From positions 25,041 to 89,040 of the forward strand of contig NYWY01000038.1 of the NCBI GenBank assembly GCA_002685335.1: a DNA stretch of 64,000 nt, read 5' to 3'. This document shows, piece by piece, positions 18,221 to 27,295 of this stretch. Under the pieces are notes generated by a model. That model searched no databases. It was not told the origin of the DNA and saw only the letters and a list, made by a program, of their open reading frames with translations. The translations under genes were made by a program, and so were the position numbers. Each line of letters starts with the position of its first letter. Position 1 is the first letter of the stretch. Origin of the DNA: Planctomycetaceae bacterium (GTDB taxonomy: Bacteria > Planctomycetota > Phycisphaerae > Phycisphaerales > SM1A02).

Positions 18221-19041
18221 TCGAAGGTTTCATCACGGCGAAGACCGTGCCGATGTTCCGACGGTTCTTCGTCCGACATGCGGTTCGAATGATTCGACGA
18301 CGCTTCCATGCCAGCCGTATCCTCAAGGGTGATGCGGAGGCTCTGAGTGCGATGGATCGGGCCGAGGCTCCGGCCATCCTCCTGCTGTCGCATGCCTCGT
18401 GGTGGGACCCGCTGGTGGGTCTGGCGATCTGGCATCTGTATCTCCCGTCCCGCGACGTCCTGTTTCCGATGGATGCCACCCAGCTGGCTCGCTTCCCGTT
18501 TTTTCGGCGCGTGGGCTCCTTCGGGATCGATCCGGACGACCCCGCCTCGCTCGATTCGATGCGGCGATACGTGCTCGACCATTTCGACCGGTCGGAGGCG
18601 CGGCCGTTGCTTGGTCTCACGCCGCAGGGAAGGTTCACCGATCCGCGAGAACCGATGCGTCTTCGGCCTGGCGCCGCGGCGATCGCCGCGGGATCCTCGA
18701 CGCCGCCGAAGGTGGTCGCGGTCGCGGCCGAATATCCGTTCTGGCAGGATCAGAGACCGGAACTGCTGCTGGCCGCGACCGCCTGCGACCCGCCTTCGCC
18801 CGGGGCCGATGGTCGAATCAGCACCGCGGACTGGCAGCGGGCGATGACTCAGGCCATGCAGGACGCCGCTTCGCGGCTCTCGGAGGCCGCGATCCGACGG
18901 GAACCCGCCGGTTTCGAAGCGATCGATCCTCGGTTGGCCGGCGAGGCCCGCATCAATCCATTCATGGATGCGTGGCTCCGACTGCGAGGTCGATCCGGCG
19001 GAATCGAAGCACGGCGTGAGAACCCGGAGATCACGTCATGA
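18193..19041 (+). CDS. PlsC-like acyltransferase in carotenoid cluster
   Basis: This 282-residue protein has the glycerolphosphate acyltransferase-like core. The catalytic motif H-X4-D is HASWWD (H67, D72), and the second motif is PQGRFTDP in place of the common EGTR. Hydrophobic stretches flank motif I (AILLLSHASWWDPLVGLAIW), implying membrane association. AGGAGG lies 4 nt before the ATG. In staphyloxanthin-type pathways an acyltransferase (CrtO role) adds the fatty acid to the glycosyl-carotenoid, and this gene is placed exactly where such an enzyme is needed. It overlaps its neighbours on both sides. A general phospholipid acyltransferase role is the alternative. Confidence 0.75.
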   Translation: MPGTGDGGLIEGFITAKTVPMFRRFFVRHAVRMIRRRFHASRILKGDAEALSAMDRAEAPAILLLSHASWWDPLVGLAIWHLYLPSRDVLFPMDATQLARFPFFRRVGSFGIDPDDPASLDSMRRYVLDHFDRSEARPLLGLTPQGRFTDPREPMRLRPGAAAIAAGSSTPPKVVAVAAEYPFWQDQRPELLLAATACDPPSPGADGRISTADWQRAMTQAMQDAASRLSEAAIRREPAGFEAIDPRLAGEARINPFMDAWLRLRGRSGGIEARRENPEITS

Positions 19042-20270
19042 CGGCTTCGATCCTGTTTTTCGCGATGCTCGATCCTTCGACGGTCGACTGGCTCGGTTGG
19101 TGGATGATCTCGGCGTTGGCGATCAGCGGATTCGCCCTGTTCCTCGGCTTGAGAAACCTGGCCGCCTTTGAAACCGCACCGGAGGCGAGTCCTGCCGGGG
19201 ATGAAGGTTGGTCGGTCACGGTGTGCATTCCCGCTCGTGACGAGGCGGACAACATCGAAGCCTGCGTTCGGAGCATTCTCGCCGCTGGGGATGCCGATCC
19301 GATCTCGCAGACCACGGTGATGGTCTATGACGATGGAAGCACCGATGGAACGTCCGACATTCTCGCCCGCCTGGTGGAGGAGGATGATCGGGTCGTGGCC
19401 GCGTCGGTCCGGGACCTTCCCGATGGTTGGAACGGCAAGCAGCACGGGTGCGACGCGATGGGCCGCGAGGCCGTTTCCGACTGGCTTCTCTTCACCGATG
19501 CCGACGTGCGTTTCGAATCGGACAGCCTTCGAAGGACTCGAGCGGCCCTGCTCGATCAGTCGTCCGCCTCGAGGCCGCTGGGCCTGCTCTCCGCCTTTCC
19601 GCGGGAACAGACGGGAACAGTCGGGGAATCGCTCGTGGTTCCGCTCATCCACGTGATCCTGCTCTCCTACCTGCCGTTCCGCCGAATGCGTCGCACGCTC
19701 GATCCCGCGGCGAGCGCGGCGTGTGGTCAGTTCATCCTCTGTCGGCGTGAGGCATGGCTGGAGGTCGGCGGCCACGGGGCGATCCGGAATTCGATGCACG
19801 ATGGGGTCAGACTTCCTCGGATCTTCCGACGCGGAGGTTTCGCCACGGACGTGTTCGATGGGGGGGACATCGTGTCGTGTCGGATGTACCGAGGATTCAT
19901 CGAGACCTGGTGTGGCTTCACCAAGAACGCCTACGAAGGCCTGGGAAGTCCGATTCTCCTGCTTCTGCTCACGGTTCTGCACCTTGGCGGGCAGGTTGCG
20001 CCGTGGTGCGTGTTGCTTCTCGCAGCGTTGGGTGCGACCGGAATCCTCGATTTCGGTGCTGCGACGTTTCCGGGGGTCGCGCTCGGCTGCGCCGGAGTCG
20101 CCGTCGCGACTCAACTCCTGCTCCGAGTTCGACTCGCATCGCGTTTCGGACAGTCCTGGGTCGGCGTCGTGTTGCATCCGATCGGTTTGGTGTTGCTCAC
20201 CGCGATTCAGTGGTGGAGTCTTCGGCTTCATCTTGCGGGGCGTCGAATCTGGCGCGGACGCGTCGCCTGA
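19038..20270 (+). CDS. GT2 membrane glycosyltransferase (CrtQ/HpnB-like)
   Basis: The 410-residue protein has an N-terminal helix (about 15-38), a GT-A domain with IPARDEADNIEACVRSI, the nucleotide-sugar motif DDGSTDGT, and the metal-binding DADV. GGHGAIRNSMHDGVRLPRIFRRGG resembles the acceptor loop of this subfamily, and three to four C-terminal membrane helices follow. This layout is shared by CrtQ, which glycosylates diaponeurosporenoate, and by HpnB of hopanoid loci. Context with two desaturases, an aldehyde dehydrogenase and an acyltransferase favours a carotenoid acceptor. The start overlaps the acyltransferase stop (ATGA), with GGAG 8 nt upstream. It is the last gene of the plus-strand carotenoid operon. 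Confidence 0.8.
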   Translation: MTASILFFAMLDPSTVDWLGWWMISALAISGFALFLGLRNLAAFETAPEASPAGDEGWSVTVCIPARDEADNIEACVRSILAAGDADPISQTTVMVYDDGSTDGTSDILARLVEEDDRVVAASVRDLPDGWNGKQHGCDAMGREAVSDWLLFTDADVRFESDSLRRTRAALLDQSSASRPLGLLSAFPREQTGTVGESLVVPLIHVILLSYLPFRRMRRTLDPAASAACGQFILCRREAWLEVGGHGAIRNSMHDGVRLPRIFRRGGFATDVFDGGDIVSCRMYRGFIETWCGFTKNAYEGLGSPILLLLLTVLHLGGQVAPWCVLLLAALGATGILDFGAATFPGVALGCAGVAVATQLLLRVRLASRFGQSWVGVVLHPIGLVLLTAIQWWSLRLHLAGRRIWRGRVA

Positions 20271-20321
20271 ATCTTCGAGTTTGCTTGACGACACCGGGCC
20301 GGGCTGGGTAGGGTTCACGCC

Positions 20322-23117
20322 GTGCCGAATGACGAACGTCTCGACTCGATCGAACATCGTCTCTCCGAACTCGTGGAACGATTGGAACGCCTCGAAGCGA
20401 TTCACTCGTCCCAAGAGCAGGCGGAAAGCTTCGGCACACCGGTCGGTACCACTCCGGATGCTGTGATCGGAACCCGCCCGGCGACATCCCATGAAGACCG
20501 TGCGGGTGCGTCTGATGCACCCGACATCGCGGCCGACGAGGCGACTCCGACCGTCCCGTCGGCCGCTTTTCATGAGGAAACCAAGCCTTCACCGCCGGTC
20601 GCGCCTCCGCTTGATCAATCGCCGGCGAGGAGTGCGCCCGCGCCGACCGTCGACGTTGGTTTCGAACGCCTGATCGGAACCCGGGTCACCGCCATCGCTG
20701 GAGGGCTGCTGGTGGTGGCCGCCGCGGCGTTCTTCGTCAAACTCGCCTACGACCGGGGATGGATCGGTGCGGTGCCGCCGTCACTCCGGGCCATCGCGCT
20801 GGCCGCGGTCGGCATCTCGTTCCTGGTCACCGCCGATGTACTTCGGCATCGATTCGGATCCGCGGCCGCCGCCGGTCTCGCCATCGCGGGGCTTGGAACG
20901 CTGTTCGTCGATGGTTGGGCGATGGGCGGCATCCTCGGGCTGCTGCCTCCGGGCGGGGCCCTCGCCGCGCTTGCGGTGACGGCGGTCATCGGCCTCGTGG
21001 TCACCGCCCGATTCGAGTCGAAACTGATCGGCGTGGTGAGCCTGGTGGCCGGCGTGCTCGCGCCCTACATCGTTGGAGGCGGGGGGGACCTCGCCGCCGG
21101 TGGTCTGTACTTCGCATCGCTCTTCGTCGTGGCCTTCGGGGCGACGGTGCTCCGTCCGCGGCCGTTCCTGGGGCTTCGCGGGGTCACCTTCATCATCCTG
21201 ACGGTCGGCGCGTTGCCCTGGTTGTTCACCGCGATCGATGATGGCAGAGTGGTGTTGATACTCCTCATCACCAGCATCTGGTGGGGTGTGATCCATGGCT
21301 CGTCGATCATCGCGGCGGTCCGCGGGCTCGATGGTCGAATGGGAGCGGGGATCGGATTGGCCAGTACGGTGCTGATCGCGATTCCAACCCCACTGGCGGT
21401 CCGAGCCGCCACGGGTCCGACGGTTTCTTCCCTCGAAGGCTGGGTGCCGTTGGGACTGGCATTCCTCTGCATCGCGATGTCCTTCCAGCTGGGACCGGGT
21501 CTCAACGCCCTGCGTCCGATGGAGGGCCCCCTCCGGCGAACGGAGCGATGCATTCGACTGATGGCGGCGGTGTTCTGGCTTGAAGCCGGAATGCTGGGGA
21601 TGCTCGCGGCCGCGCTCCTTCTCTCGGGCGTGGGTATTCCCGTCGCCTGGCTCTTCACCGCGTTGATCGTCTCCTACTTCGCTCGGGTGTTCGCCAGCCG
21701 CGCCGCATCGATCTTTGCCGGCGTCCTTGGGTTGGCCGGCCAGTACGCCGCGATGATTGCAGTGATGGTCTCGTTCGGGCCGGCCACGACGTCCTGGTTC
21801 GACCAGACCCCGTTCGCGCTGGCCGCCGTTCCACAGTTCTGGATCCAGCTGGTCGGGTTCGCGCTCCTGCTGGTCATGGCCATCAACTGGTGGGTCCCAT
21901 CCGCATCCGCGAATCAGTCGTCGGACGGGCGAGGGCCGATCGGTCCCGGACTCCTCCTCGGGGCATCGATCCCCGGGGTTCTCGTGCCCCTGGTGTTCTC
22001 ATCCGGCATCGCCTGGCAACTGGTGGGAGCGTTGGTTCTCCTCCTGGGACTGGTTCTGGTTGTTTCGCGACGAACCGATCGGGCACCGGGAATCTTCAAC
22101 CGTCGTCTGATCGCGGTCGTCGCCCTCCTGATCCTCGGATTCACCGCCGCCTTCTCGGTGATCGCCATCGACGCCTCGCGACCGACTCTGACCGGACTGG
22201 TGGGCGTTCTCGACCGGTGGCAGTCCACGGTGCTTCTGGTGAGCGTGATTGGTGTCGGTGGGTTGCTCATCGTCTCGATGATCGTGGTCTCCGAACGGAT
22301 CCCGCTTCCGGGGAACCGGCCATGGTCACGTCCTCGAGGCTTCTTCCCGGGGATCGGGATGGCGGTGACCGTGGCCACGATCACGGTGTTGGTGGCCCGG
22401 ATCGCGGGGGTTGATGAGTCGTCGATCATGGTGATGCCGCTGGTCGGTGGAATGGGCGTGGTCCTGGGGACGGTGATCCTCGACCGCATCCGGCCGGGCG
22501 GGCGTCTTCTTCTTGATCCGGAAGTCCTGGTGGGCCTGGCCTGCTTCGGATCCATGTCCTGGGCCATCGGTAGCCTGCAGCGGCTCCACGAGTCCGTACC
22601 GGCCGACTCCGCGGCGGGATCGATCGATCTCGAGGCCTGGACCGGCGGATTGATCGTCGGCCTGCTGCTGCTAGCGGTCCGCGATCTCGGGCGACGAAGA
22701 ACGAATCTGGCGAAGGGACTCTGGGGCGTCTCGACGGTGGTCGCCTTCGCCAGTGGTTCGTTTCTGGTTCGAGGCCTCGCAGGGCCCGGCACGCCCGAAG
22801 CCGGGGCCGGGATCAGCATCTGGTGGGGGAGCTTCGCGATCGGTCTCCTGGCGATCGGTTTCATTCGTTCGATCCCTCTGGTTCGACACGTCGGTCTGAC
22901 CCTTCTCGGAATCACCGCGGTCAAATTCCTGCTGATCGATCTCCAGGGCACCGAGACCGCCTATCGGGTGATCATCGCCCTGGTCATCGGACTTCTGCTG
23001 GTGGGAACCAGCGTCGTCTACGCCCGCTTCGGACGAACGCTGGATTCGATGCCGTCGGCCGACGGGGACCTACCATCCGGGGATGCCGACTCCGATCCCA
23101 CCGACTCCCGTGACTGA
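20322..23117 (+). CDS. DUF2339-family multi-pass membrane protein
   Basis: A 931-residue protein starting with a short coiled coil (DERLDSIEHRLSELVERLERLE, about 4-25) and a variable linker. More than 20 predicted membrane helices follow from residue about 118. The conserved DUF2339 opening is visible: GTRVTAIAGGLLVVAAAAFFVKLAYDRGWIG, then ADVLRHRFGSAAAAGLAIAGLGTLFVDGWA. The function of the family is not known; members are large integral membrane proteins. The start is GTG 20322. It overlaps the helicase gene downstream by 35 bases in another frame, so the two are probably co-transcribed. Confidence 0.85.
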   Translation: MPNDERLDSIEHRLSELVERLERLEAIHSSQEQAESFGTPVGTTPDAVIGTRPATSHEDRAGASDAPDIAADEATPTVPSAAFHEETKPSPPVAPPLDQSPARSAPAPTVDVGFERLIGTRVTAIAGGLLVVAAAAFFVKLAYDRGWIGAVPPSLRAIALAAVGISFLVTADVLRHRFGSAAAAGLAIAGLGTLFVDGWAMGGILGLLPPGGALAALAVTAVIGLVVTARFESKLIGVVSLVAGVLAPYIVGGGGDLAAGGLYFASLFVVAFGATVLRPRPFLGLRGVTFIILTVGALPWLFTAIDDGRVVLILLITSIWWGVIHGSSIIAAVRGLDGRMGAGIGLASTVLIAIPTPLAVRAATGPTVSSLEGWVPLGLAFLCIAMSFQLGPGLNALRPMEGPLRRTERCIRLMAAVFWLEAGMLGMLAAALLLSGVGIPVAWLFTALIVSYFARVFASRAASIFAGVLGLAGQYAAMIAVMVSFGPATTSWFDQTPFALAAVPQFWIQLVGFALLLVMAINWWVPSASANQSSDGRGPIGPGLLLGASIPGVLVPLVFSSGIAWQLVGALVLLLGLVLVVSRRTDRAPGIFNRRLIAVVALLILGFTAAFSVIAIDASRPTLTGLVGVLDRWQSTVLLVSVIGVGGLLIVSMIVVSERIPLPGNRPWSRPRGFFPGIGMAVTVATITVLVARIAGVDESSIMVMPLVGGMGVVLGTVILDRIRPGGRLLLDPEVLVGLACFGSMSWAIGSLQRLHESVPADSAAGSIDLEAWTGGLIVGLLLLAVRDLGRRRTNLAKGLWGVSTVVAFASGSFLVRGLAGPGTPEAGAGISIWWGSFAIGLLAIGFIRSIPLVRHVGLTLLGITAVKFLLIDLQGTETAYRVIIALVIGLLLVGTSVVYARFGRTLDSMPSADGDLPSGDADSDPTDSRD

Positions 23118-25752
23118 GGAGCCCGCAACGGTTCCGCCGTCGGGTCTCGCGCGATTGAAGCAATGGCTCGACGGTCGGGGATTCGCTCCCTGGTCGTTCC
23201 AGGACCGGACCTGGGCCGCCTACGCCGAAGGCCGCAGCGGTCTGGTCCACGTGCCCACCGGGAGCGGAAAGACCTGGGCCGCATGGTTCGGCCCGCTGGC
23301 GGAGATGCTGGACGATGCGGCGGCCGGGGATCCCATGGAATCGGTCCGGGTGCTGCATGTCTCACCGCTGCGAGCGGTCGGACGTGACGTGCGGCTGGCT
23401 CTGGAAGAACCGATCGTCGGAGTCCGAACCGACATCGATCCCGCGATCGAGGTCGGTGTCCGCTCGGGCGACACCACGGCGGCCGAACGCGCCCGGCAGC
23501 GAAAACGCCTCCCCGCGACCCTCGTCACCACCCCCGAATCACTGAGTCTCCTTCTGGCCCAACGCGACGCCGCGACTCGATTCGGTGATCTCCGTTGCGT
23601 CATCGTGGATGAGTGGCACGAACTCATGTCGAGCAAACGGGGGGTTCAGGTCGAATTGGGGCTCGCTCGCCTTCGACGATTCAGTCCGGGACTTCGCACC
23701 TGGGGACTCTCCGCGACGTTTCGGGATCCGGAGGCGGCGGCGACCCGGCTCTGTGGAGTGGTCGAAGACCAGGCACCCCCGGTCGTGATCCGGGACGAGA
23801 TCGATCGTCCGGTGGTGGTGCGGAGCCTGCTTCCCGATGACGCCGAGTCACTTCCCTGGGCCGGGCATCTCGGCATCCGCATGGCGCCGAAACTCCTGGA
23901 GCTGCTTGATCCGGAGATTCCGACCCTGGTCTTCACGAACACCCGTTCGCAGGCCGAGCGATGGTACGAGGAGATCCTCAAGTCCCGACCGGAATGGATG
24001 GAGCGGCTCGCCCTGCATCACGGGTCGATCGATCGCGAGGTTCGAACCCGGGTCGAGGCGGGGCTGAAGGACGGTACGATCGGGATCGCGGTCTGCACGT
24101 CCTCCCTCGATCTCGGCGTGGACTTCTCGCCGATTCAACGGGTGGTTCAGATCGGTTCACCCAAGGGGATCGGACGACTGATTCAACGTGCGGGGAGGAG
24201 CGGACATCGGCACGGGGAGTCGTGTGAGGTGATCTGCGTGCCGACCCACGCCTTCGAGCTGGTGGAGATCGCCGCGGCGCGGCAGGCGGTGGCGGCAGGC
24301 GAGATCGAGTCCCGACCGGTTCACGATGGAGCCCTCGACTGCCTGGTGCAGCATCTGGTCACCGTGGGGCTCGGTGGGGGATTCGAGCCGCAGGAACTCT
24401 TCGACGAGATCCGGACCTCGGTGACCTATCGGCATCTGGACCGAGCGGCCTTCGACTGGTGCGTGTCCCTCGCGGAACATGGGGGATCGACGCTTCGTCG
24501 GTACGAGAAGTATCACCGGATCGTGCGCGGGGAAGACGGCCGCTACACCGTGCCCGGTCGTCGGCTCGCCGCGATTCACCGCCTGAACATCGGAACCATC
24601 ACCGGCGACGGGACGATCTCGATTCGCTACCGCAACGGGACTCGGCTCGGCTCGATCGAGGAGCGATTCATCGCCCGTCTCGAGCCCGGCGAGGCGTTTC
24701 TCTTCGCCGGCAAGTTTCTCGAATTCGTCTCCCTGCACGACATGCAGGCGATCGTCCGCCCCGCCTCGAAGCGGGCGACGCTCACTCCGCACTGGGCCGG
24801 AACGCGTTTTCCGTTGTCCACGGCGCTCTCGACCGCGGTTCGACGGACCCTTGACGACGCCCGGCGGGGGATTCTCGACGAACCGGAGACGGTGTTCGCG
24901 GCACCGATCCTCGAGGCCCAGTCCCGGATCTCCCGGATCCCGGGAGGCGGGAAGGTGCTCGCGGAAGTGATGCGAAGTGATGACGGTGATCATCTCTTTC
25001 TCCATCCCTTCGAAGGTCGTCTGGTCCATGAAGGGCTCGCGGTGCTCCTCGCGCTTCGCTTCGGTCGGATTCGACCCATGAGTTTCGGGCTGAGTTTCAA
25101 CGATCACGGCATCGAGTTCCACGCGGAGACCGGAGAAGACGAACGGCTGGACTTCGCGGGGATGCTGGCATCGTCGGGGAGTTCGCTCTTCACGTCGGAA
25201 GGACTGGTCTCCGATCTTCTGGAGAGTGTGAATCTCGGGGAACTTGGGAAGCGGCAGTTCCGGGAGGTGGCGCGGGTGGCGGGACTCGTGGTCCAGCGGT
25301 ATCCGGGCAAGGATTCCTCCGCCCGCCAACTTCAAGCGGGGGCGTCGCTGATCCATGACGTCTACCGGGAATTCGATCCGGGGAACCTCCTTCTCCTGCA
25401 GGCGGAGCGGGAGGTGATGGAACGGCAGTTCGAGGAACATCGACTCGCCCGAACCCTCGAGCGGATCGGGAGTCAGACGGTCGAGATCGTCGAGATCGAA
25501 CGCCCGAGTCCGCTTGCCCTTCCCCTGCTGGCGGATCGGCTCGGGATGACGCTTTCGACCGAGAGCGTGCTGGAGCGACTGCGAAAGATGGGAGTCGACC
25601 GGCCGGAGGCGCGGGTCGCGACCGAATCGTCGGGCCCGGGATCGAGCTCGATTCCCGCCGGACGATCGGGCCCCGGCTCACGGAGGAGAGGTCGTCGGAA
25701 TCGAAGCGGCGGGGAGGGTCGCGGCCGGAAGGGTGGGCGTCCTCGCTGGTGA
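23083..25752 (+). CDS. Ligase-associated Lhr-type DEXH helicase
   Basis: This 889-residue SF2 helicase carries motif I PTGSGKTWAA (near residue 62), motif Ia HVSPLRAV, motif II DEWHEL (the ligase-associated subgroup form), motif III LSATFRDP, motif V region CTSSLDLGVDFSP, and motif VI QRAGRSGHRHGE. Lhr-specific winged-helix and beta-barrel regions follow (GTRLGSIEERFIARLEPGEAFLFAGK). The C-terminal 40 residues are a basic G/R/S-rich tail. Ligase-associated Lhr helicases are usually encoded with an ATP-dependent DNA ligase, a metallo-beta-lactamase exonuclease and a PdeM phosphoesterase, and act in DNA repair. Here only the PdeM homologue is nearby, on the opposite strand and frameshifted. ATG 23083 overlaps the preceding gene; a slightly later start is possible. 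Confidence 0.9.
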   Translation: MPTPIPPTPVTEEPATVPPSGLARLKQWLDGRGFAPWSFQDRTWAAYAEGRSGLVHVPTGSGKTWAAWFGPLAEMLDDAAAGDPMESVRVLHVSPLRAVGRDVRLALEEPIVGVRTDIDPAIEVGVRSGDTTAAERARQRKRLPATLVTTPESLSLLLAQRDAATRFGDLRCVIVDEWHELMSSKRGVQVELGLARLRRFSPGLRTWGLSATFRDPEAAATRLCGVVEDQAPPVVIRDEIDRPVVVRSLLPDDAESLPWAGHLGIRMAPKLLELLDPEIPTLVFTNTRSQAERWYEEILKSRPEWMERLALHHGSIDREVRTRVEAGLKDGTIGIAVCTSSLDLGVDFSPIQRVVQIGSPKGIGRLIQRAGRSGHRHGESCEVICVPTHAFELVEIAAARQAVAAGEIESRPVHDGALDCLVQHLVTVGLGGGFEPQELFDEIRTSVTYRHLDRAAFDWCVSLAEHGGSTLRRYEKYHRIVRGEDGRYTVPGRRLAAIHRLNIGTITGDGTISIRYRNGTRLGSIEERFIARLEPGEAFLFAGKFLEFVSLHDMQAIVRPASKRATLTPHWAGTRFPLSTALSTAVRRTLDDARRGILDEPETVFAAPILEAQSRISRIPGGGKVLAEVMRSDDGDHLFLHPFEGRLVHEGLAVLLALRFGRIRPMSFGLSFNDHGIEFHAETGEDERLDFAGMLASSGSSLFTSEGLVSDLLESVNLGELGKRQFREVARVAGLVVQRYPGKDSSARQLQAGASLIHDVYREFDPGNLLLLQAEREVMERQFEEHRLARTLERIGSQTVEIVEIERPSPLALPLLADRLGMTLSTESVLERLRKMGVDRPEARVATESSGPGSSSIPAGRSGPGSRRRGRRNRSGGEGRGRKGGRPRW

Positions 25753-25800
25753 GTCGTGAACCCCCCCGGGGCGATCAGGAAGATTCCGAATCGGAGTGCT

Positions 25801-26468
25801 TCACGTCGCCACCACCCGGCCCTCGGCGATCACGAACACCCGTCGTTCACGATCGGGGTCGGATCGCACGCGGGCCCCTCGAGCGAAGGGGGTGAATGCC
25901 GGAAGGACCATCTGTCGGGCATCGAGCAGGAACGCATGGGCGAGGACCGCCGGGCGCCGTCACCGATCGAGAGCACTGGATGGAGATGCCCCGCCAGAAT
26001 GAAGGGTGCGTCATCCGACGGGGTCTCGTTCGACGGTCGAGGATGATGACGCAGGAGAAACGGCCCCGCCTCGCGTTGATCACCGTCGTCGTCGATGCCC
26101 CAGGAACGGGGGATTGAAACGTCCGCGTCGTGATTCCCGCCGATGAGGGAGATCGGGGTTGTGATTCGCCGTCGCCAACGGGCGAACAGGTCGATGATCG
26201 GATCTTCCATCCCCTCCTCGCAGTGGACGAGATCTCCGAGAATGGTCAATCGACTCGCGCCGCAGCGGCTGATCGCCTGCTCCAGTCGCTCGAGTGATTC
26301 CTCCGCGATGCCCTCCGGCATCGGCACCCCGAGCGATCGATAGGTTTCGGCCTTGCCGAGGTGGAGATCCGCCGCGAGGAGGAGATCCAGATCCGGAAGA
26401 TGCAGCGTTCGTTCGGGCATCAGCACGGCAGGCTGACCGGCGAGTTGGATTTCAAGGTCCCGAGGCAT
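25801..26468 (-). pseudogene. Ligase-associated phosphoesterase (PdeM-like), frameshifted
   Basis: The N-terminal two-thirds read as a calcineurin-like phosphoesterase of the ligase-associated type: PERTLHLPDLDLLLAADLHLGKAET holds the metal ligands D and H, then GDLVH, GGNHD and LAGHLHPVL follow in order. After residue about 170 the open frame degrades (SPMRSCSMPDRWSF and a stop at 25830). In the next frame the expected family ending appears (VLAHAFLLDARQMVLPAFTPFARG, then RRVFVIAEGRVVAT and a stop at 25801). The two halves join near 25944-25958 if one base is missing, most simply from a C/G run there. The span is 668 bases, one short of a multiple of three. This is either a real frameshift mutation or an assembly error. 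Start ATG 26468 chosen; an upstream ATG at 26498 is possible. Confidence 0.75.
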
Positions 26469-26543
26469 GCGTTGTTTGTACCACGCAGGTGGAGGCACCG
26501 GGTCGACGGATGGCCGGGAAGTCCCGGCCGTCGAGGAGCCGAC

Positions 26544-26905
26544 TCATTCCTCCGCGAGTGGTGCTTCGGGCCAGGCGGTCTGCACGGCGACCATGTCCTG
26601 GTAGGTCGAGCACCACGATCCGGTCGGCATGGCGAATGGTGCTGAGGCGGTGGGCGATCGCGAAGGTCGTGCGGCCCGCGAGCAGTCGCTCGATCGACTG
26701 CTGGATCATTCGTTCGCTGGCGGAGTCAAGGTTGCTGGTCGCCTCTTCGAGGATCAGGATTCCCGGGTCGGCGAGGATCGCTCGCGCGATGGCGAGTCGC
26801 TGTCGCTGTCCGCCGGAAAGCCGAACCCCTTGTTCGCCGATAAGCGAGTCGAAACCATCGGGGGTCTCTTCGATGAATTCCAGGGCGTTCGCGGCGGTCG
26901 ATCGG
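26544..26905 (-). pseudogene. Remnant of an ABC exporter nucleotide-binding domain
   Basis: The minus strand encodes about 115 residues of the C-terminal half of an MsbA-type ATPase: [22 protein letters not shown], the signature [17 protein letters not shown], Walker B plus D-loop [12 protein letters not shown], and the H-loop [18 protein letters not shown]. The Walker B acid region reads EEATS where DEATS is usual. After VVLD a segment of roughly 18 residues is missing and the frame shifts; the tail [19 protein letters not shown] then ends at 26544. Upstream, the Q-loop, Walker A and membrane domain are absent. It is a decayed gene or a deletion scar, not a working transporter. Confidence 0.75.
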
Positions 26906-27295
26906 ATGAAGCCGAGGCCTGGTGCCCGGGAGGATCCGTCCTTCGCGATGAAAGAGCCGGCAGGCCTGCAGGGCTTCGCCGCCGCGACGGGTGCCGTCCG
27001 CGTCCCGGGAGGCTTCCACGAAACCCGCTCCGGTCAGAGCCCGAGGATCCGGCGAGGGGATCGACTGCTCCAAAATGTCCAGAGATCCGGAATCGCGGTT
27101 CCGACTTGACTCGGATGGTGCTGTGGAGGGCGTCGATGACAGGATTGGCTCCGGATGAGAGAGCGGAATCGAAGGGATAATTGCAAAGGGTAGGACCGAC
27201 GGAGCACAGATTGACCGTGTCGGCGTCGTCTGGGGTTCTATCATGTAGCCGCCGGACCCCTCCTTGACCGATTCAAAGGAGCGTTCCGACCTTCC
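26906..27295. other. Gap with no assignable gene, upstream of ferredoxin
   Basis: About 390 bases lie between the ABC remnant and the ferredoxin gene. A minus-strand open frame continues from the remnant's neighbourhood to 27244, but its peptide shows no domain. It does not supply the missing N-terminal half of the transporter. The right half (27110-27300) is AT-richer than its surroundings and should hold the ferredoxin promoter. No convincing promoter boxes were found. Confidence 0.5.

Noticed and set aside
26294..27109. 271-codon plus-strand open frame
   Set aside because: Antisense to the phosphoesterase and ABC remnant; arginine-rich and without any recognisable fold.
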